Source: a virus. From it: DNA of 33,569 bases. Position numbers and translations under genes: made by a program. Shown in pieces: positions 15,232-22,616 of this stretch. Each line of letters opens with the position of its first letter. Position 1 is the stretch's first letter. Under the pieces are notes generated by a model. It saw only the letters and a program-made list of their open reading frames with translations. It made no database searches and was not told the DNA's origin. The stretch is taken from the IMG/VR virus record IMGVR_UViG_3300032288_003433, positions 1 through 33,569 of that record; one strand, written 5' to 3'.

Positions 15232-15759
15232 ATGGCTGCTTTTGGTTCGTTTGTTGCCGGTCAGGTGTTGACTGCCGCCGAGTTGAATGCTGCCGGCACT
15301 TGGCAGGATTACACGCCTTCGTGGACTCAGTCTGCGACGATCAGCAAAACGGTGAACTGGGCTCGATACACGCAGTTCAACAAGATTGTGATGGGTTCGG
15401 TGAAGATGACAGCGACGAGTGCCGGAACTGCAAACAACAAAGTTCTTGTTGGGTTGCCTGTCGCTGCTTCGTCAAATAATTTCATAGTTGGGACAATGAA
15501 TTATGGTGACGCAAGTTCATCAAATTTAACAACATTGCCTTTTAATGCTTATTATGAATCTTCAACAACTATTTCATTTTTTGTCGGTCGTACTGAAACA
15601 AATTCAACATCTATGACTTTGCCAGATATTAATGGTGGTCCTGCAGGCTCAGAAAGATTCGGACAAAATTATACGAATAGACTCGGTAGTTCAGTCACTG
15701 GTATCACTGTTGCTTCTGGCGACATTATCTACGTCCAGTTCATGTACGAGGCCTCCTGA
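15232..15759 (+). CDS. Tail protein with a swapped AT-rich C-terminal part
   Basis: A 175-residue protein. The N terminus (FGSFVAGQVLTAAELNAAGTWQDYTPSWTQS) is a common virion-attachment motif in phage tail-associated proteins; the rest is a beta-rich receptor-binding-like domain (FNKIVMGSVKMTATSAGTANN ... TTLPFNAYYESSTTISFFVGR). From about 15470 to 15690 the DNA is clearly richer in A and T than anywhere else in the window (for example TTCATTTTTTG, CAAATTTAACAAC), while the first third keeps the local G/T-rich style. This looks like a domain gained by recombination. It sits upstream of the lysin gene, with TGATG overlap. Confidence 0.7.
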   Translation: MAAFGSFVAGQVLTAAELNAAGTWQDYTPSWTQSATISKTVNWARYTQFNKIVMGSVKMTATSAGTANNKVLVGLPVAASSNNFIVGTMNYGDASSSNLTTLPFNAYYESSTTISFFVGRTETNSTSMTLPDINGGPAGSERFGQNYTNRLGSSVTGITVASGDIIYVQFMYEAS

Positions 15760-16454
15760 TGCTTTTCCCGTCGGGTTATGGCACGACGATGGTTGATATT
15801 GATGAGCTGTTCAAGAGGCATCATGGGTCGAAGATGCATCCTGAGTATGCGCGTCGGCTTCGAGCCTGGCTGATCTCGAAGGAAGGCCGGATCGGGATTG
15901 GTGGTTCGTGGCGGGCTGTTCAGCCGGTAAAACCGGGGTTCGCCCCTCCGGGTAAGAGTTTTCATGAGAGCCAGGAATTCAAGTCTGGTACTTGGTTCGC
16001 AGCTGTTGATTTGGTGCATGTGAATCCTGGCGGCAAGCATCGTGCACCCACTTGGGATGAAGTTCCGAAGAAGGGTTCGCAGGAAGCGAAACGGTGGGGT
16101 TTGCATTGCAATGTAACGAGGCCGTCGGAGCCGTGGCATATTCAACCGATCGAACTGGATGGGTTTGGTGGTTGGGTGCGTGCCGGCCGTCCGGAACCAC
16201 AAGCCGGGTATCCGCTGCCTGGTGCAGCTCTGGCACCTGTTCCGCCGGCGTTGGTGTTCGCGTATCCGGGTCAGCCGTTGCGTCTCGGGTCGAAAGGTGA
16301 CGCTGTGAAACTGGTTCAGGCTGTGGTGGGGGCAACAGCTGACGGCGATTTCGGTGTCGCGACCGACCGGCGTGTCCGAGCATGGCAGAAGCAGCGTGGC
16401 ATGTTTGTGGATGGTGTTGTTGGGCCTGTGACGTGGAAAGCCATGTTTGGCTGA
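15759..16454 (+). CDS. Endolysin: M15-type peptidase plus peptidoglycan-binding domain
   Basis: A 231-residue cell-wall hydrolase. Residues ~15-145 fit the zinc-dependent M15 (VanY/D,D- or L,D-peptidase) fold: GKSFHESQEFKSGTWFAAVDLVHV gives the first His (69) and Asp (84), and EPWHIQPIE gives the second His (127) with Glu124 before it. A Pro/Ala linker (155-165) leads to a PG_binding_1 domain (LRLGSKGDAVKLVQAVV ... GDFGVATDRRVRAWQKQRGM ... VGPVTWKAMFG). No signal peptide, so release would depend on a holin; three membrane protein genes follow directly. ATG 15789 is an alternative start. Confidence 0.9.
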   Translation: MLFPSGYGTTMVDIDELFKRHHGSKMHPEYARRLRAWLISKEGRIGIGGSWRAVQPVKPGFAPPGKSFHESQEFKSGTWFAAVDLVHVNPGGKHRAPTWDEVPKKGSQEAKRWGLHCNVTRPSEPWHIQPIELDGFGGWVRAGRPEPQAGYPLPGAALAPVPPALVFAYPGQPLRLGSKGDAVKLVQAVVGATADGDFGVATDRRVRAWQKQRGMFVDGVVGPVTWKAMFG

Positions 16455-16460
16455 GATGCC

Positions 16461-16706
16461 GTGGATGAGAATCTGCAATGGTATTCGTGGTGGCGTGCCG
16501 GCGGCAGATTGAACATTGATGACGGTCGTATCGATCTCATCTATCGCAGTCATCCGGAGTTGGACTCCAATAGGGATGCGGTTCTGCTAAATTCGGAGGA
16601 TGCCGAAGAATTGAGATGGCTGGACTGTGAGATAGGGATAGAACATCTTGCAGGTCGGCATCGACGTTCCGGTTGTCCGTTCGGATGTTTATTTCGGGAA
16701 AGGTGA
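16461..16706 (+). CDS. Small acidic protein of unknown function
   Basis: An 81-residue frame from GTG between the endolysin and the next membrane protein. The first half is acidic and contains YSWWRAGGRLNIDDGRIDLIYRSH and EDAEELRWLDCEIG; the second half is Arg/Cys-rich (RHRRSGCPFGCLFRER). No ribosome site is obvious at the start, but the frame fills the gap exactly and ends six bases before the next ATG. I do not recognise it. It could be a lysis accessory or a spurious frame. Confidence 0.5.
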   Translation: MDENLQWYSWWRAGGRLNIDDGRIDLIYRSHPELDSNRDAVLLNSEDAEELRWLDCEIGIEHLAGRHRRSGCPFGCLFRER

Positions 16707-16711
16707 AAGGT

Positions 16712-16942
16712 ATGCCGCCGTGGAAGCATCGTCGCCGGCTTATTTACGCCACCTGCATCCTGGCTGCTGGCATGATCGTGTTTGCAGCTGCGACGTTCCG
16801 TTCGGACACGAATGTTGCAACCCAGTTGATTGTCGGCGGGGTCAGCCTGCTGTCGATCACGTTGACCGCATATACGGGCTTTGCGACGTTTGAGGACACC
16901 CGGTTGTGGAACTCTCAGAAAGAGGATGAGCATGTTGAATAA
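16712..16942 (+). CDS. Small membrane protein, holin candidate 1
   Basis: A 76-residue protein from an ATG preceded by GAAAGG. A basic N terminus (MPPWKHRRR) is followed by two hydrophobic helices, LIYATCILAAGMIVFAAATF and ATQLIVGGVSLLSITLTAYT, joined by a short polar loop, and a charged C terminus (NSQKEDEHVE). That topology fits class II holins or holin-associated membrane proteins of actinophages. It is placed directly downstream of the endolysin and overlaps the next membrane protein. Confidence 0.7.
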   Translation: MPPWKHRRRLIYATCILAAGMIVFAAATFRSDTNVATQLIVGGVSLLSITLTAYTGFATFEDTRLWNSQKEDEHVE

Positions 16943-17174
16943 GGACGATTTGTTGGTGTCTTTGAAAAGGACGTTGATTCCGGTGGTGGTCGGTTTGGTT
17001 GCCGGGTCGTTCTTGGCTGGCTATGTCGATCCGGACGCTTTGGAGAAGGTTGTGTCGGGTGCGATCACCGCCACCTACTATCTGCTCGTCAGGGTGTTGG
17101 AGGCGAAGGTTCCGGCGTTCGGTTTGCTTCTCGGTTCGAAGAAGCAGCCGGTGTATATGGAGCCTGTGAAGTGA
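16932..17174 (+). CDS. Small membrane protein, holin candidate 2
   Basis: An 80-residue protein. ATG 16932 has GAGG six bases upstream; ATG 16926 is possible but too close to it. Sequence: a charged N terminus (MLNKDDLLVSLKRT), a hydrophobic helix LIPVVVGLVAGSFLAGYV, an amphipathic/hydrophobic second helix near VVSGAITATYYLLVRVLEA, then a basic tail. The arrangement of TM, DPDALEKVVSGAITATYYLLVRVLE and tail is familiar from actinophage holins of about this size. Of the three candidates this one looks most like the pore-forming holin. Confidence 0.72.
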   Translation: MLNKDDLLVSLKRTLIPVVVGLVAGSFLAGYVDPDALEKVVSGAITATYYLLVRVLEAKVPAFGLLLGSKKQPVYMEPVK

Positions 17175-17175
17175 C

Positions 17176-17376
17176 ATGGAAGCGCTTATCGCTCCGGTTC
17201 TTGTCGCGCTTATCGGAGGGCCAGTCATGTTCTTTTTGCATCGGTTCGATCGACGCAACACTGATCAGCATGCGAGCAATATGGGTGTGTTGACGAACAT
17301 TGAGAAGAAGGTTGACCGTTTGGATGAACGGATGGATGACCATTTTGAGTGGCATATGACGAAAAAGGACCGCTGA
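17176..17376 (+). CDS. Single-helix membrane protein with coiled coil, holin candidate 3
   Basis: A 66-residue protein: one N-terminal membrane helix (MEALIAPVLVALIGGPVMFFL), a basic stop-transfer region (HRFDRRNTDQ), then a short coiled coil (VLTNIEKKVDRLDERMDDHFEWH). The layout matches class III-like or DUF2746-like holin-associated proteins of mycobacteriophages. It might pair with the preceding holin candidate or act as an antiholin. Stop overlaps the next ATG (TGATG). Confidence 0.68.
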   Translation: MEALIAPVLVALIGGPVMFFLHRFDRRNTDQHASNMGVLTNIEKKVDRLDERMDDHFEWHMTKKDR

Positions 17377-17729
17377 TGGGTTGTGTTGCAGGCCAGTACA
17401 ACATTGTCGCTGATCAGGGTGCGACGTTTTCCCGCAATTTGCATTGGGAGGATTCGTCGGGTAATCCGATCAATGTGACCGGATATTCGGCGCGTATGCA
17501 GGTTCGTGAACGGTTCGTTTCGACGACTCCGGTGTTGTCGTTGACGTCCCCGACGCAGATTGCGTTGGGTGGTTCGTCGGGGACGATTGTGGTGACTGTG
17601 TCTGCGACGTCGATGGCGTCGGTGTCTGCCGGCGATTATGTGTATGACTTGGAGATGGTTGCCAGTAATGGTGTGGTGACACGTCTTTTGCAAGGTTCGT
17701 TCAAGGTTCGTCCTGAGGTGACTCGATGA
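17376..17729 (+). CDS. Small beta-rich tail-fibre-linked protein (BppU N-terminal-like)
   Basis: A 117-residue protein. I chose ATG 17376, which overlaps the previous stop, over an in-frame ATG at 17355. The sequence ([39 protein letters not shown] ... [30 protein letters not shown]) has the Ig-like pattern of the N-terminal domain of upper baseplate proteins (BppU), which hold fibres to the baseplate. Immediately upstream of the collagen-like fibre and coupled to it by ATGA, it probably anchors that fibre. Function is inferred from fold pattern and neighbours. Confidence 0.65.
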   Translation: MGCVAGQYNIVADQGATFSRNLHWEDSSGNPINVTGYSARMQVRERFVSTTPVLSLTSPTQIALGGSSGTIVVTVSATSMASVSAGDYVYDLEMVASNGVVTRLLQGSFKVRPEVTR

Positions 17730-20143
17730 GTGTTGACTCCAATGATGAGCCGTATGTGGTGATTGTTGACGAAACAGTGAATTCTGTTGTCGTTGAGGAT
17801 GGGTCTAATACGGTTGTTGTTGAGGAGTTGTCGAATGAGGTGACGGTTGTTGCTCCGGGTGCTGCTGGGGCGCTCGGCTATTACGGGGCGTTTTTCTCGG
17901 ATCAGGATCAGCAGGCGGCGGCTGTTGATACTGCGACTGCGATGACGTTGAACAATACGGCTGAGGCGAACGGCATCAGTATCGTTTCGAACTCGAGGAT
18001 CACGTTCGCCTATCCGGGTACTTACGATTTGCAGTTTTCGGCGCAGCTGCATCATCGTGGTGGTGGCGGCAACGGTGTTGAGATCGATATTTGGTTGGCG
18101 AAGAACGGCACGCCGGTCGCTGATTCTGCGACGAAACTGGTGATCCCGAAGAACGAATATCAGGTCGCAGCCTGGGATTTCTTGTTGACGCTCGAGGCCG
18201 GCGATTATCTTGAGCTGATCTATCGGGTCACGAACGTCGACATCGTTCTTGAGCATGGTGTCGCTGACGGGGTTCCTGTTGATACGCCATCTCTGCTCGT
18301 GAACGTCATGCAAGTCATGTATACGCAGGTGGGTCCTCAGGGTGCGACCGGCGCCCAAGGTGCGCAGGGCGCTCAGGGTCCGCAGGGTACAGGTATCACG
18401 ATCCTCGGTTCGTATGACACGTACGCCGAGTTCATCGCAGATCATCCGACGGGTAATGCTGGGGACGGCTATCTGGTTGCCGGCGACCTGTATGTGTGGG
18501 ATTCGGTCAACAACCAATGGAACAATGTTGGTTCCATCGAGGGACCGCAGGGTCCGCAGGGTGCGACTGGCGCGCAAGGTTCGCAAGGTCCGCAAGGTGC
18601 TCAGGGTGGTCAGGGTCCGCAAGGTATCGCCGGACCGCAAGGAGAAACTGGTACGCAAGGTCCCCAAGGTGCCCAGGGCCCTCAAGGGTTGACAGGTCCG
18701 CAAGGAACGACTGGCGCTCAAGGCCCGCAAGGTTCCGCTGGACCTCAAGGAGCGCAAGGTGCGACTGGTGCTACTGGTGCGACTGGCGCCCAAGGCGCTC
18801 AAGGCGCTGACGGTGCTCAAGGTGCTCAGGGTCCGCAAGGCACCCAAGGCGATCAGGGTCCTCAAGGTGCTGCCGGCCCTCAAGGTACTGATGGTGCTCA
18901 GGGCCCTCAAGGTGCGCAAGGTCCGACTGGACCTCAAGGTTCTGCCGGTCCGCAAGGAGCTCAAGGAGCTGCAGGCCCGCAAGGTGACACTGGCGCTCAA
19001 GGTCCCCAAGGACCACAAGGCGCTCAAGGAGCGACCGGACCTCAAGGTGCGACAGGGTCACAGGGTCCTCAGGGTGCGCAAGGCGCCGAAGGTCAATCAA
19101 CGTCGTTCTACGACTATCTGGTCAAGACGACTTCAACGTCGGGTGATCCAGGCTCAACGTTTCTGATTTACAACAATGCGACTCAGACGAGCGCAACACA
19201 AATCAACATTTCGCATATTGACTCGGACAATGTTGATATCGATATTTTCTTGGCGTTGATCGCAGACAACGATGTTCTGATCATTCAGCATGTCACGAAT
19301 TCGGGTGACTTCCAAAAGTGGGAAGTGAACGGCACGCCCACGATGCAAACCGGCTACGTCGAGATTCCGGTGACGCTCCTCGATTCTGGTGGGACAGGCA
19401 CAACAAACTTCAGTAACAACGACGATGTGTTTTTAGCGTTGTCTTTCCAGGGTGCTCAGGGTCCTCAGGGTGCCCAAGGTGCGACGGGTCCTCAAGGTGC
19501 GACTGGTCCGCAAGGTTCGACTGGTCCGCAGGGTGATACGGGTCCGCAGGGACCGCAGGGTGATACTGGTGCTCAAGGGGCGCAAGGTGCGACTGGTCCT
19601 CAGGGTGCGACTGGTCCTGCCGGTCCGCAAGGTGATACTGGTCCGCAGGGTGCGACAGGTCCGCAGGGGGCACAGGGGGCGACAGGACCGCAAGGTCCTC
19701 AAGGTGACACAGGCGCACAGGGTCCACAGGGACCACAAGGCGATACAGGCCCGCAGGGTTCTACTGGTCCGCAAGGTTCTCAGGGTCCTCAGGGAGCAAC
19801 TGGACCGCAGGGTGATACAGGTCCGCAAGGAGCGACAGGTCCGCAGGGTCCTCAAGGTGCTGATGGTCCCCAAGGTCCGCAAGGTACTCAGGGTCCTCAA
19901 GGGGCGCAGGGGGCGCAAGGCCCTCAGGGTCCGCAGGGTTCTGCCGATTCTGGGACATTGACCACGAAAGGTGATTTGCTGACTCGTACCTCGAGTGCGT
20001 TGGTGCGTCTGCCGGTTGGTGTTACGAACGGTCATGTGTTGACCGTAGACTCGACGACGAACGAGGGCATCAAGTGGGCTGCCGCTACTGGCGGCGTACC
20101 TGATGACGATCAGAACATTCTCGCCAATCAGGTTTTCAGCTAG
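17726..20143 (+). CDS. Collagen-like tail fibre
   Basis: An 805-residue fibre protein. Layout: residues 1-45 acidic beta segment; 47-200 a globular beta domain ([12 protein letters not shown] ... [19 protein letters not shown] ... [13 protein letters not shown]) resembling C1q/TNF-like jelly rolls; 203-223 a short Gly-X-Y run; 224-271 a small domain ([22 protein letters not shown] ... [16 protein letters not shown]) often found between collagen blocks; about 273-457 collagen block; about 458-574 a second beta domain; about 576-739 collagen block; then a C terminus with [27 protein letters not shown] and [10 protein letters not shown], a common phage fibre element. Triplets are mainly [12 protein letters not shown]; lysine is absent from the repeats, so the triple helix would rely on Gln/Thr/Asp. 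Thr in the third position could be O-glycosylated. Confidence 0.9.
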   Translation: MSVDSNDEPYVVIVDETVNSVVVEDGSNTVVVEELSNEVTVVAPGAAGALGYYGAFFSDQDQQAAAVDTATAMTLNNTAEANGISIVSNSRITFAYPGTYDLQFSAQLHHRGGGGNGVEIDIWLAKNGTPVADSATKLVIPKNEYQVAAWDFLLTLEAGDYLELIYRVTNVDIVLEHGVADGVPVDTPSLLVNVMQVMYTQVGPQGATGAQGAQGAQGPQGTGITILGSYDTYAEFIADHPTGNAGDGYLVAGDLYVWDSVNNQWNNVGSIEGPQGPQGATGAQGSQGPQGAQGGQGPQGIAGPQGETGTQGPQGAQGPQGLTGPQGTTGAQGPQGSAGPQGAQGATGATGATGAQGAQGADGAQGAQGPQGTQGDQGPQGAAGPQGTDGAQGPQGAQGPTGPQGSAGPQGAQGAAGPQGDTGAQGPQGPQGAQGATGPQGATGSQGPQGAQGAEGQSTSFYDYLVKTTSTSGDPGSTFLIYNNATQTSATQINISHIDSDNVDIDIFLALIADNDVLIIQHVTNSGDFQKWEVNGTPTMQTGYVEIPVTLLDSGGTGTTNFSNNDDVFLALSFQGAQGPQGAQGATGPQGATGPQGSTGPQGDTGPQGPQGDTGAQGAQGATGPQGATGPAGPQGDTGPQGATGPQGAQGATGPQGPQGDTGAQGPQGPQGDTGPQGSTGPQGSQGPQGATGPQGDTGPQGATGPQGPQGADGPQGPQGTQGPQGAQGAQGPQGPQGSADSGTLTTKGDLLTRTSSALVRLPVGVTNGHVLTVDSTTNEGIKWAAATGGVPDDDQNILANQVFS
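18542..19096 (+). repeat. Collagen-like triplet repeats, block 2
   Basis: About 185 residues of uninterrupted Gly-X-Y coded by imperfect 9- and 18-bp DNA repeats around GGTCCGCAAGGTGC. Synonymous third bases vary widely, suggesting old expansion or recombination between copies. The repeats also keep other frames open, so alternative ORFs here are not genes. Confidence 0.9.
19450..19941 (+). repeat. Collagen-like triplet repeats, block 3
   Basis: About 164 residues of Gly-X-Y, richer than block 2 in the GDTGPQGPQ unit. The DNA is near-repetitive with block 2, so length variation by recombination and assembly collapse are both possible here. Confidence 0.9.
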
Positions 20144-20152
20144 GAGCGCATC

Positions 20153-20518
20153 ATGGCAACTTTCAGCAAGATCACGTTGACGAACTCGACGGACGGCAGG
20201 GCGATTCTGTTGACCGGAACGACCACAGGTTCAGCGAACACGATCCATACTGCGAGTTCTACAGCCACGACATTTGACGAAATTTGGTTGTACGCACAAA
20301 ACACTGATACGACTGCACGAAAGTTGTCTGTTGAATGGGGTAGCAACAGCGCTCCTGGCGATTTGATCGAGTTGACGATTCCTGCTGAAGCGGGCCTTGT
20401 GTTGGTCACACCAGGGTTGGTGTTGAAGGGGAACTCGACACCGTTGACGGTGAAGGCGTTTGCTGCTTCTGCGAGTGTTGTGACGATTCATGGGTATGTG
20501 AACAGGATTACGGCGTGA
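20153..20518 (+). CDS. Small beta-rich structural protein after the fibre
   Basis: A 121-residue protein (TFSKITLTNSTDGRAILLTGTTTGSANTIHTASS ... FDEIWLYAQNTDTTARKLSVEWG ... TVKAFAASASVVTIHGYVNRI). The Thr/Ser-rich, strand-rich pattern matches small virion proteins found near phage fibres or as head decoration. A Shine-Dalgarno-like AGGAG lies 6-8 bases upstream of ATG. I do not recognise a named family with certainty; a fibre accessory or decoration role is inferred from position. Confidence 0.65.
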   Translation: MATFSKITLTNSTDGRAILLTGTTTGSANTIHTASSTATTFDEIWLYAQNTDTTARKLSVEWGSNSAPGDLIELTIPAEAGLVLVTPGLVLKGNSTPLTVKAFAASASVVTIHGYVNRITA

Positions 20519-21363
20519 GTAGACGGGAACGGGATCAGGCTGGCGGTTCTATCGGCAGGTTCTATAGTCCGCCGCAGTATGTGAATCGTGGTGTGGTGTG
20601 GTCTACGACTGGTTCTCCGACTGTTACGACTGACGGTAATTTCACGGTTGTTCAGTGGTCGGGTAACGGGTCGCTGGTTGTTGATTATGGCGTGTTGCGC
20701 GATGTTCAGTTTCTTCTGGTTGGTGGCGGTGGATCGGGTGCAAGCAGTTCAAGCAATAACCGTAGTGGAGGTGGCGGCGGTGGCGGAACTTTGAGTCCTG
20801 CTTCAACGCAAGGTATTTCTTTGCAGCCTGGCACTTACAATGTTGTGATCGGTGTCGGTGGTACTGGCGGAACCGGCGAAGGCCCTAGGGGTGGAAACAG
20901 TTCGTTCGGTGATTTTACCGTGAGTGGCGGTGGCGGCGGGGCTTCTGGTAACCAACTTGTGTCAACAGCCGTCAACGGCGGTTCGGGCGGCGGCGGTCAA
21001 AGTACCAGCGGTATTGGATTTGCAGGTCAGGGAAACAATGGTGGCACGGGTATTAGCACTGGTTCTGGTGGTGGTGGCGGCAAAGGTGCTGTCGGTGCAA
21101 ACGGAACAACAAACACTGGCGGCAATGGTGGGGCTGGTGTGACATCGAGCATCACTGGAACCTCTCTTGGATATGCGGGTGGTGGCGGAGGTGCAGGTTC
21201 TACAACAAACGGAACTGGCACCGATGGCGGCGGCAATGCAGGCACAAACACGGCTACAGCAGGGGTGCGAGGTGGAGGCGGTGGCGGTGTCAACAGAACT
21301 ACCGGCACCCCTTCGGGCGGCAACGGCGGTGACGGCACACTCGTACTCAGGATTCCGCTATGA
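20515..21363 (+). CDS. Glycine-rich adhesin-like tail tip protein
   Basis: A 282-residue protein from GTG 20515, coupled to its neighbour. Residues 1-70 form a conventional domain (FYSPPQYVNRGVVWSTTGSP ... VVQWSGNGSLVVDYGVLRDVQFLLVGGGG). The rest is dominated by glycine runs (GGGGGGG, GGGGGASG, GSGGGGGKG, YAGGGGGAGS) separated by Thr/Ser/Asn loops, and ends DGTLVLRIPL. This is the pattern of polyglycine-II sandwich adhesins such as gp38 of T-even-like phage S16, where the loops between Gly strands contact the receptor. V-x-F-L-L-V-G-G-G-G-S-G before the Gly region and G-G-D-G-x-L-x-L-R at the end are the usual family borders. Likely receptor-binding. Confidence 0.78.
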   Translation: MSRRERDQAGGSIGRFYSPPQYVNRGVVWSTTGSPTVTTDGNFTVVQWSGNGSLVVDYGVLRDVQFLLVGGGGSGASSSSNNRSGGGGGGGTLSPASTQGISLQPGTYNVVIGVGGTGGTGEGPRGGNSSFGDFTVSGGGGGASGNQLVSTAVNGGSGGGGQSTSGIGFAGQGNNGGTGISTGSGGGGGKGAVGANGTTNTGGNGGAGVTSSITGTSLGYAGGGGGAGSTTNGTGTDGGGNAGTNTATAGVRGGGGGGVNRTTGTPSGGNGGDGTLVLRIPL

Positions 21364-21551
21364 AAATATATTCATACCAAGTCCAAGACGGCATTGTGAT
21401 CGACGGGACAGTTAGCGATGGAACTTGCGCCGCAGAATGGCTGATGGAAGTCAAAGGCGGTTTCTGGGTTGACACCGAAACACCAGCATGGATCGGTGGA
21501 ACCTGGGACGAGATCAACGGCTTCCAGCCGCCAGCACCGCCAGCCGAGTAG
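21360..21551 (+). CDS. Small fibre-associated protein
   Basis: A 63-residue protein with ATGA overlap to the adhesin gene. The sequence (MKIYSYQVQDGIVIDGTVSDGTCAAEWLMEV ... FWVDTETPAWIGGTWDEINGFQPPAPPAE) is beta-rich with a Pro-rich end. Small proteins of this type often follow phage fibre genes as assembly factors or tip pieces; I cannot assign it further. After it the base composition of the + strand switches from G/T-rich to C/A-rich. Confidence 0.6.
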   Translation: MKIYSYQVQDGIVIDGTVSDGTCAAEWLMEVKGGFWVDTETPAWIGGTWDEINGFQPPAPPAE

Positions 21552-21560
21552 CCTGCGGGC

Positions 21561-22337
21561 ATGATCTCGGTCGTCACCTGCACCTACAACACCCCCGCCG
21601 ACACCCTCGCCCGCACATGGGCCTCACTCAAAGCCCAAGAATACGAAGACTGGGAATGGGTCATCCTCGACGACTCCCCCGGCTGGAACACATGGCATCA
21701 GCTGTACGGATTCTGCGCTGACGAACGATACCGGGTTCGCATCTACCGACCGCACGTCCCCTCCGGCGGGAACATCGGCAAAGTCAAACGGGACGCCTTC
21801 ATGCTCGGCTACGGCAACATCCTCGTCGAGATGGACCACGACGACGAATTGACCCCAGATGCCCTCAATTTCGTCGCTAAGGAGTTCCACGACGGAGCTG
21901 CGTTCGTGTACTCAGACTGGTGCGAAATCCTCCCCACAGGCGAATCTGGCAGGTATCCCGACGGCTGGGCGTTCGGCTACGGGGATCATTATTGGGATGA
22001 GGAGCATTCCGTGTGGGCGATGAAAGCCCCGCCGATCAACCGGACCACCATCAACCACATCGTCTCAGCGCCGAATCATTTGCGAGCGTGGGACGCCGGC
22101 CTCTACCGCAACCTCGGTGGTCACAGCCCCGATTATCCGATAGCAGACGACTACGAACTGGTCGTCCGCACCGCACTCCAAACCGAACTGATTCACCTGC
22201 CGAAAATGCTGTATAAACAGCATATTGGGGCGCACACAGCGCAACGGCAACGCAACAACCTCATCCAACAGCTCGTCGCTCAGATCAGCGCCGAACACAA
22301 AGACACATTGGATTCCCGGTTCGGTCCTCTCCTGTAA
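21561..22337 (+). CDS. Family 2 glycosyltransferase next to the fibre module
   Basis: A 258-residue GT-A enzyme. The nucleotide-binding start MISVVTCTYNTPADTLARTWASL is classical for GT2, as is EYEDWEWVILDDSP. The metal motif is EMDHDDEL (DHDD near 93-96), and IADDYELVVRTAL supplies the acceptor-side ED-like region. HLRAWDAGLYRNLGG is the usual acceptor-proximal helix. No membrane segment is visible, so it acts in the cytoplasm. Directly downstream of fibre and adhesin genes, it may glycosylate a tail protein. There is no ribosome site; a TAGCCT element seven bases before the ATG would, as a -10, give a leaderless mRNA, which is common in actinobacteria. Confidence 0.85.
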   Translation: MISVVTCTYNTPADTLARTWASLKAQEYEDWEWVILDDSPGWNTWHQLYGFCADERYRVRIYRPHVPSGGNIGKVKRDAFMLGYGNILVEMDHDDELTPDALNFVAKEFHDGAAFVYSDWCEILPTGESGRYPDGWAFGYGDHYWDEEHSVWAMKAPPINRTTINHIVSAPNHLRAWDAGLYRNLGGHSPDYPIADDYELVVRTALQTELIHLPKMLYKQHIGAHTAQRQRNNLIQQLVAQISAEHKDTLDSRFGPLL

Positions 22338-22382
22338 GACCTTCGGTTGGGTAGCCTGACCGTGAACCTGTGAGGAGGGGTT

Positions 22383-22616
22383 ATGGGGTTGATGGACGAC
22401 ATCAAATCGGTCTCCATGTCTGCCGGCTGCAAAGTCGCAACATGGATCGCTGGTCTCGACAAGTCATATAGGGCTGAAGTGTTGGAGGCATTGGCTTCCG
22501 ATTTTCCGTCGAGGACGATTTGGCGGGTGATTGTGGCTCGGGAGGGCATGGTGTTTTCGGAGTCGGTGTTTTCGCGTCACAGGAAGGGGGAGTGCGGCTG
22601 TGGGATTCAAGGATGA
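22383..22616 (+). CDS. Small putative DNA-binding protein
   Basis: A 77-residue protein with a strong ribosome site (GAGGAGGGG before TTATG). The sequence GLDKSYRAEVLEALASDFPSRTIWRVIVAREGMVFSESVFSRHRKGECGC has a helix-turn-helix look, in which the last helix SESVFSRHRKGEC would read DNA, and resembles small actinophage proteins that precede nucleases. The Cys-Gly-Cys end may bind metal. Its 3' end overlaps the metallophosphoesterase start. Function is inferred only from the pattern. Confidence 0.6.
   Translation: MGLMDDIKSVSMSAGCKVATWIAGLDKSYRAEVLEALASDFPSRTIWRVIVAREGMVFSESVFSRHRKGECGCGIQG

Noticed and set aside
16456-16512. Short frame starting at ATG 16456 after the endolysin
   Set aside because: Only 18 codons, with no ribosome site; the GTG frame at 16461 fills the gap fully.
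17636-19045. Long frames in other phases of the collagen-like region on both strands
   Set aside because: Repetitive triplet DNA keeps alternative frames open. The products are Arg/Val- or Ser/Leu/Arg-repeat sequences with no known counterpart.
18542-19941. Possible CRISPR-like array from regularly spaced short repeats
   Set aside because: Repeats are 9-18 bp, imperfect, without unique spacers of constant length, and they encode Gly-X-Y in frame.
20515-21363. Diversity-generating retroelement target in the glycine-rich adhesin
   Set aside because: There is no reverse transcriptase gene and no second near-identical template copy that I can see.
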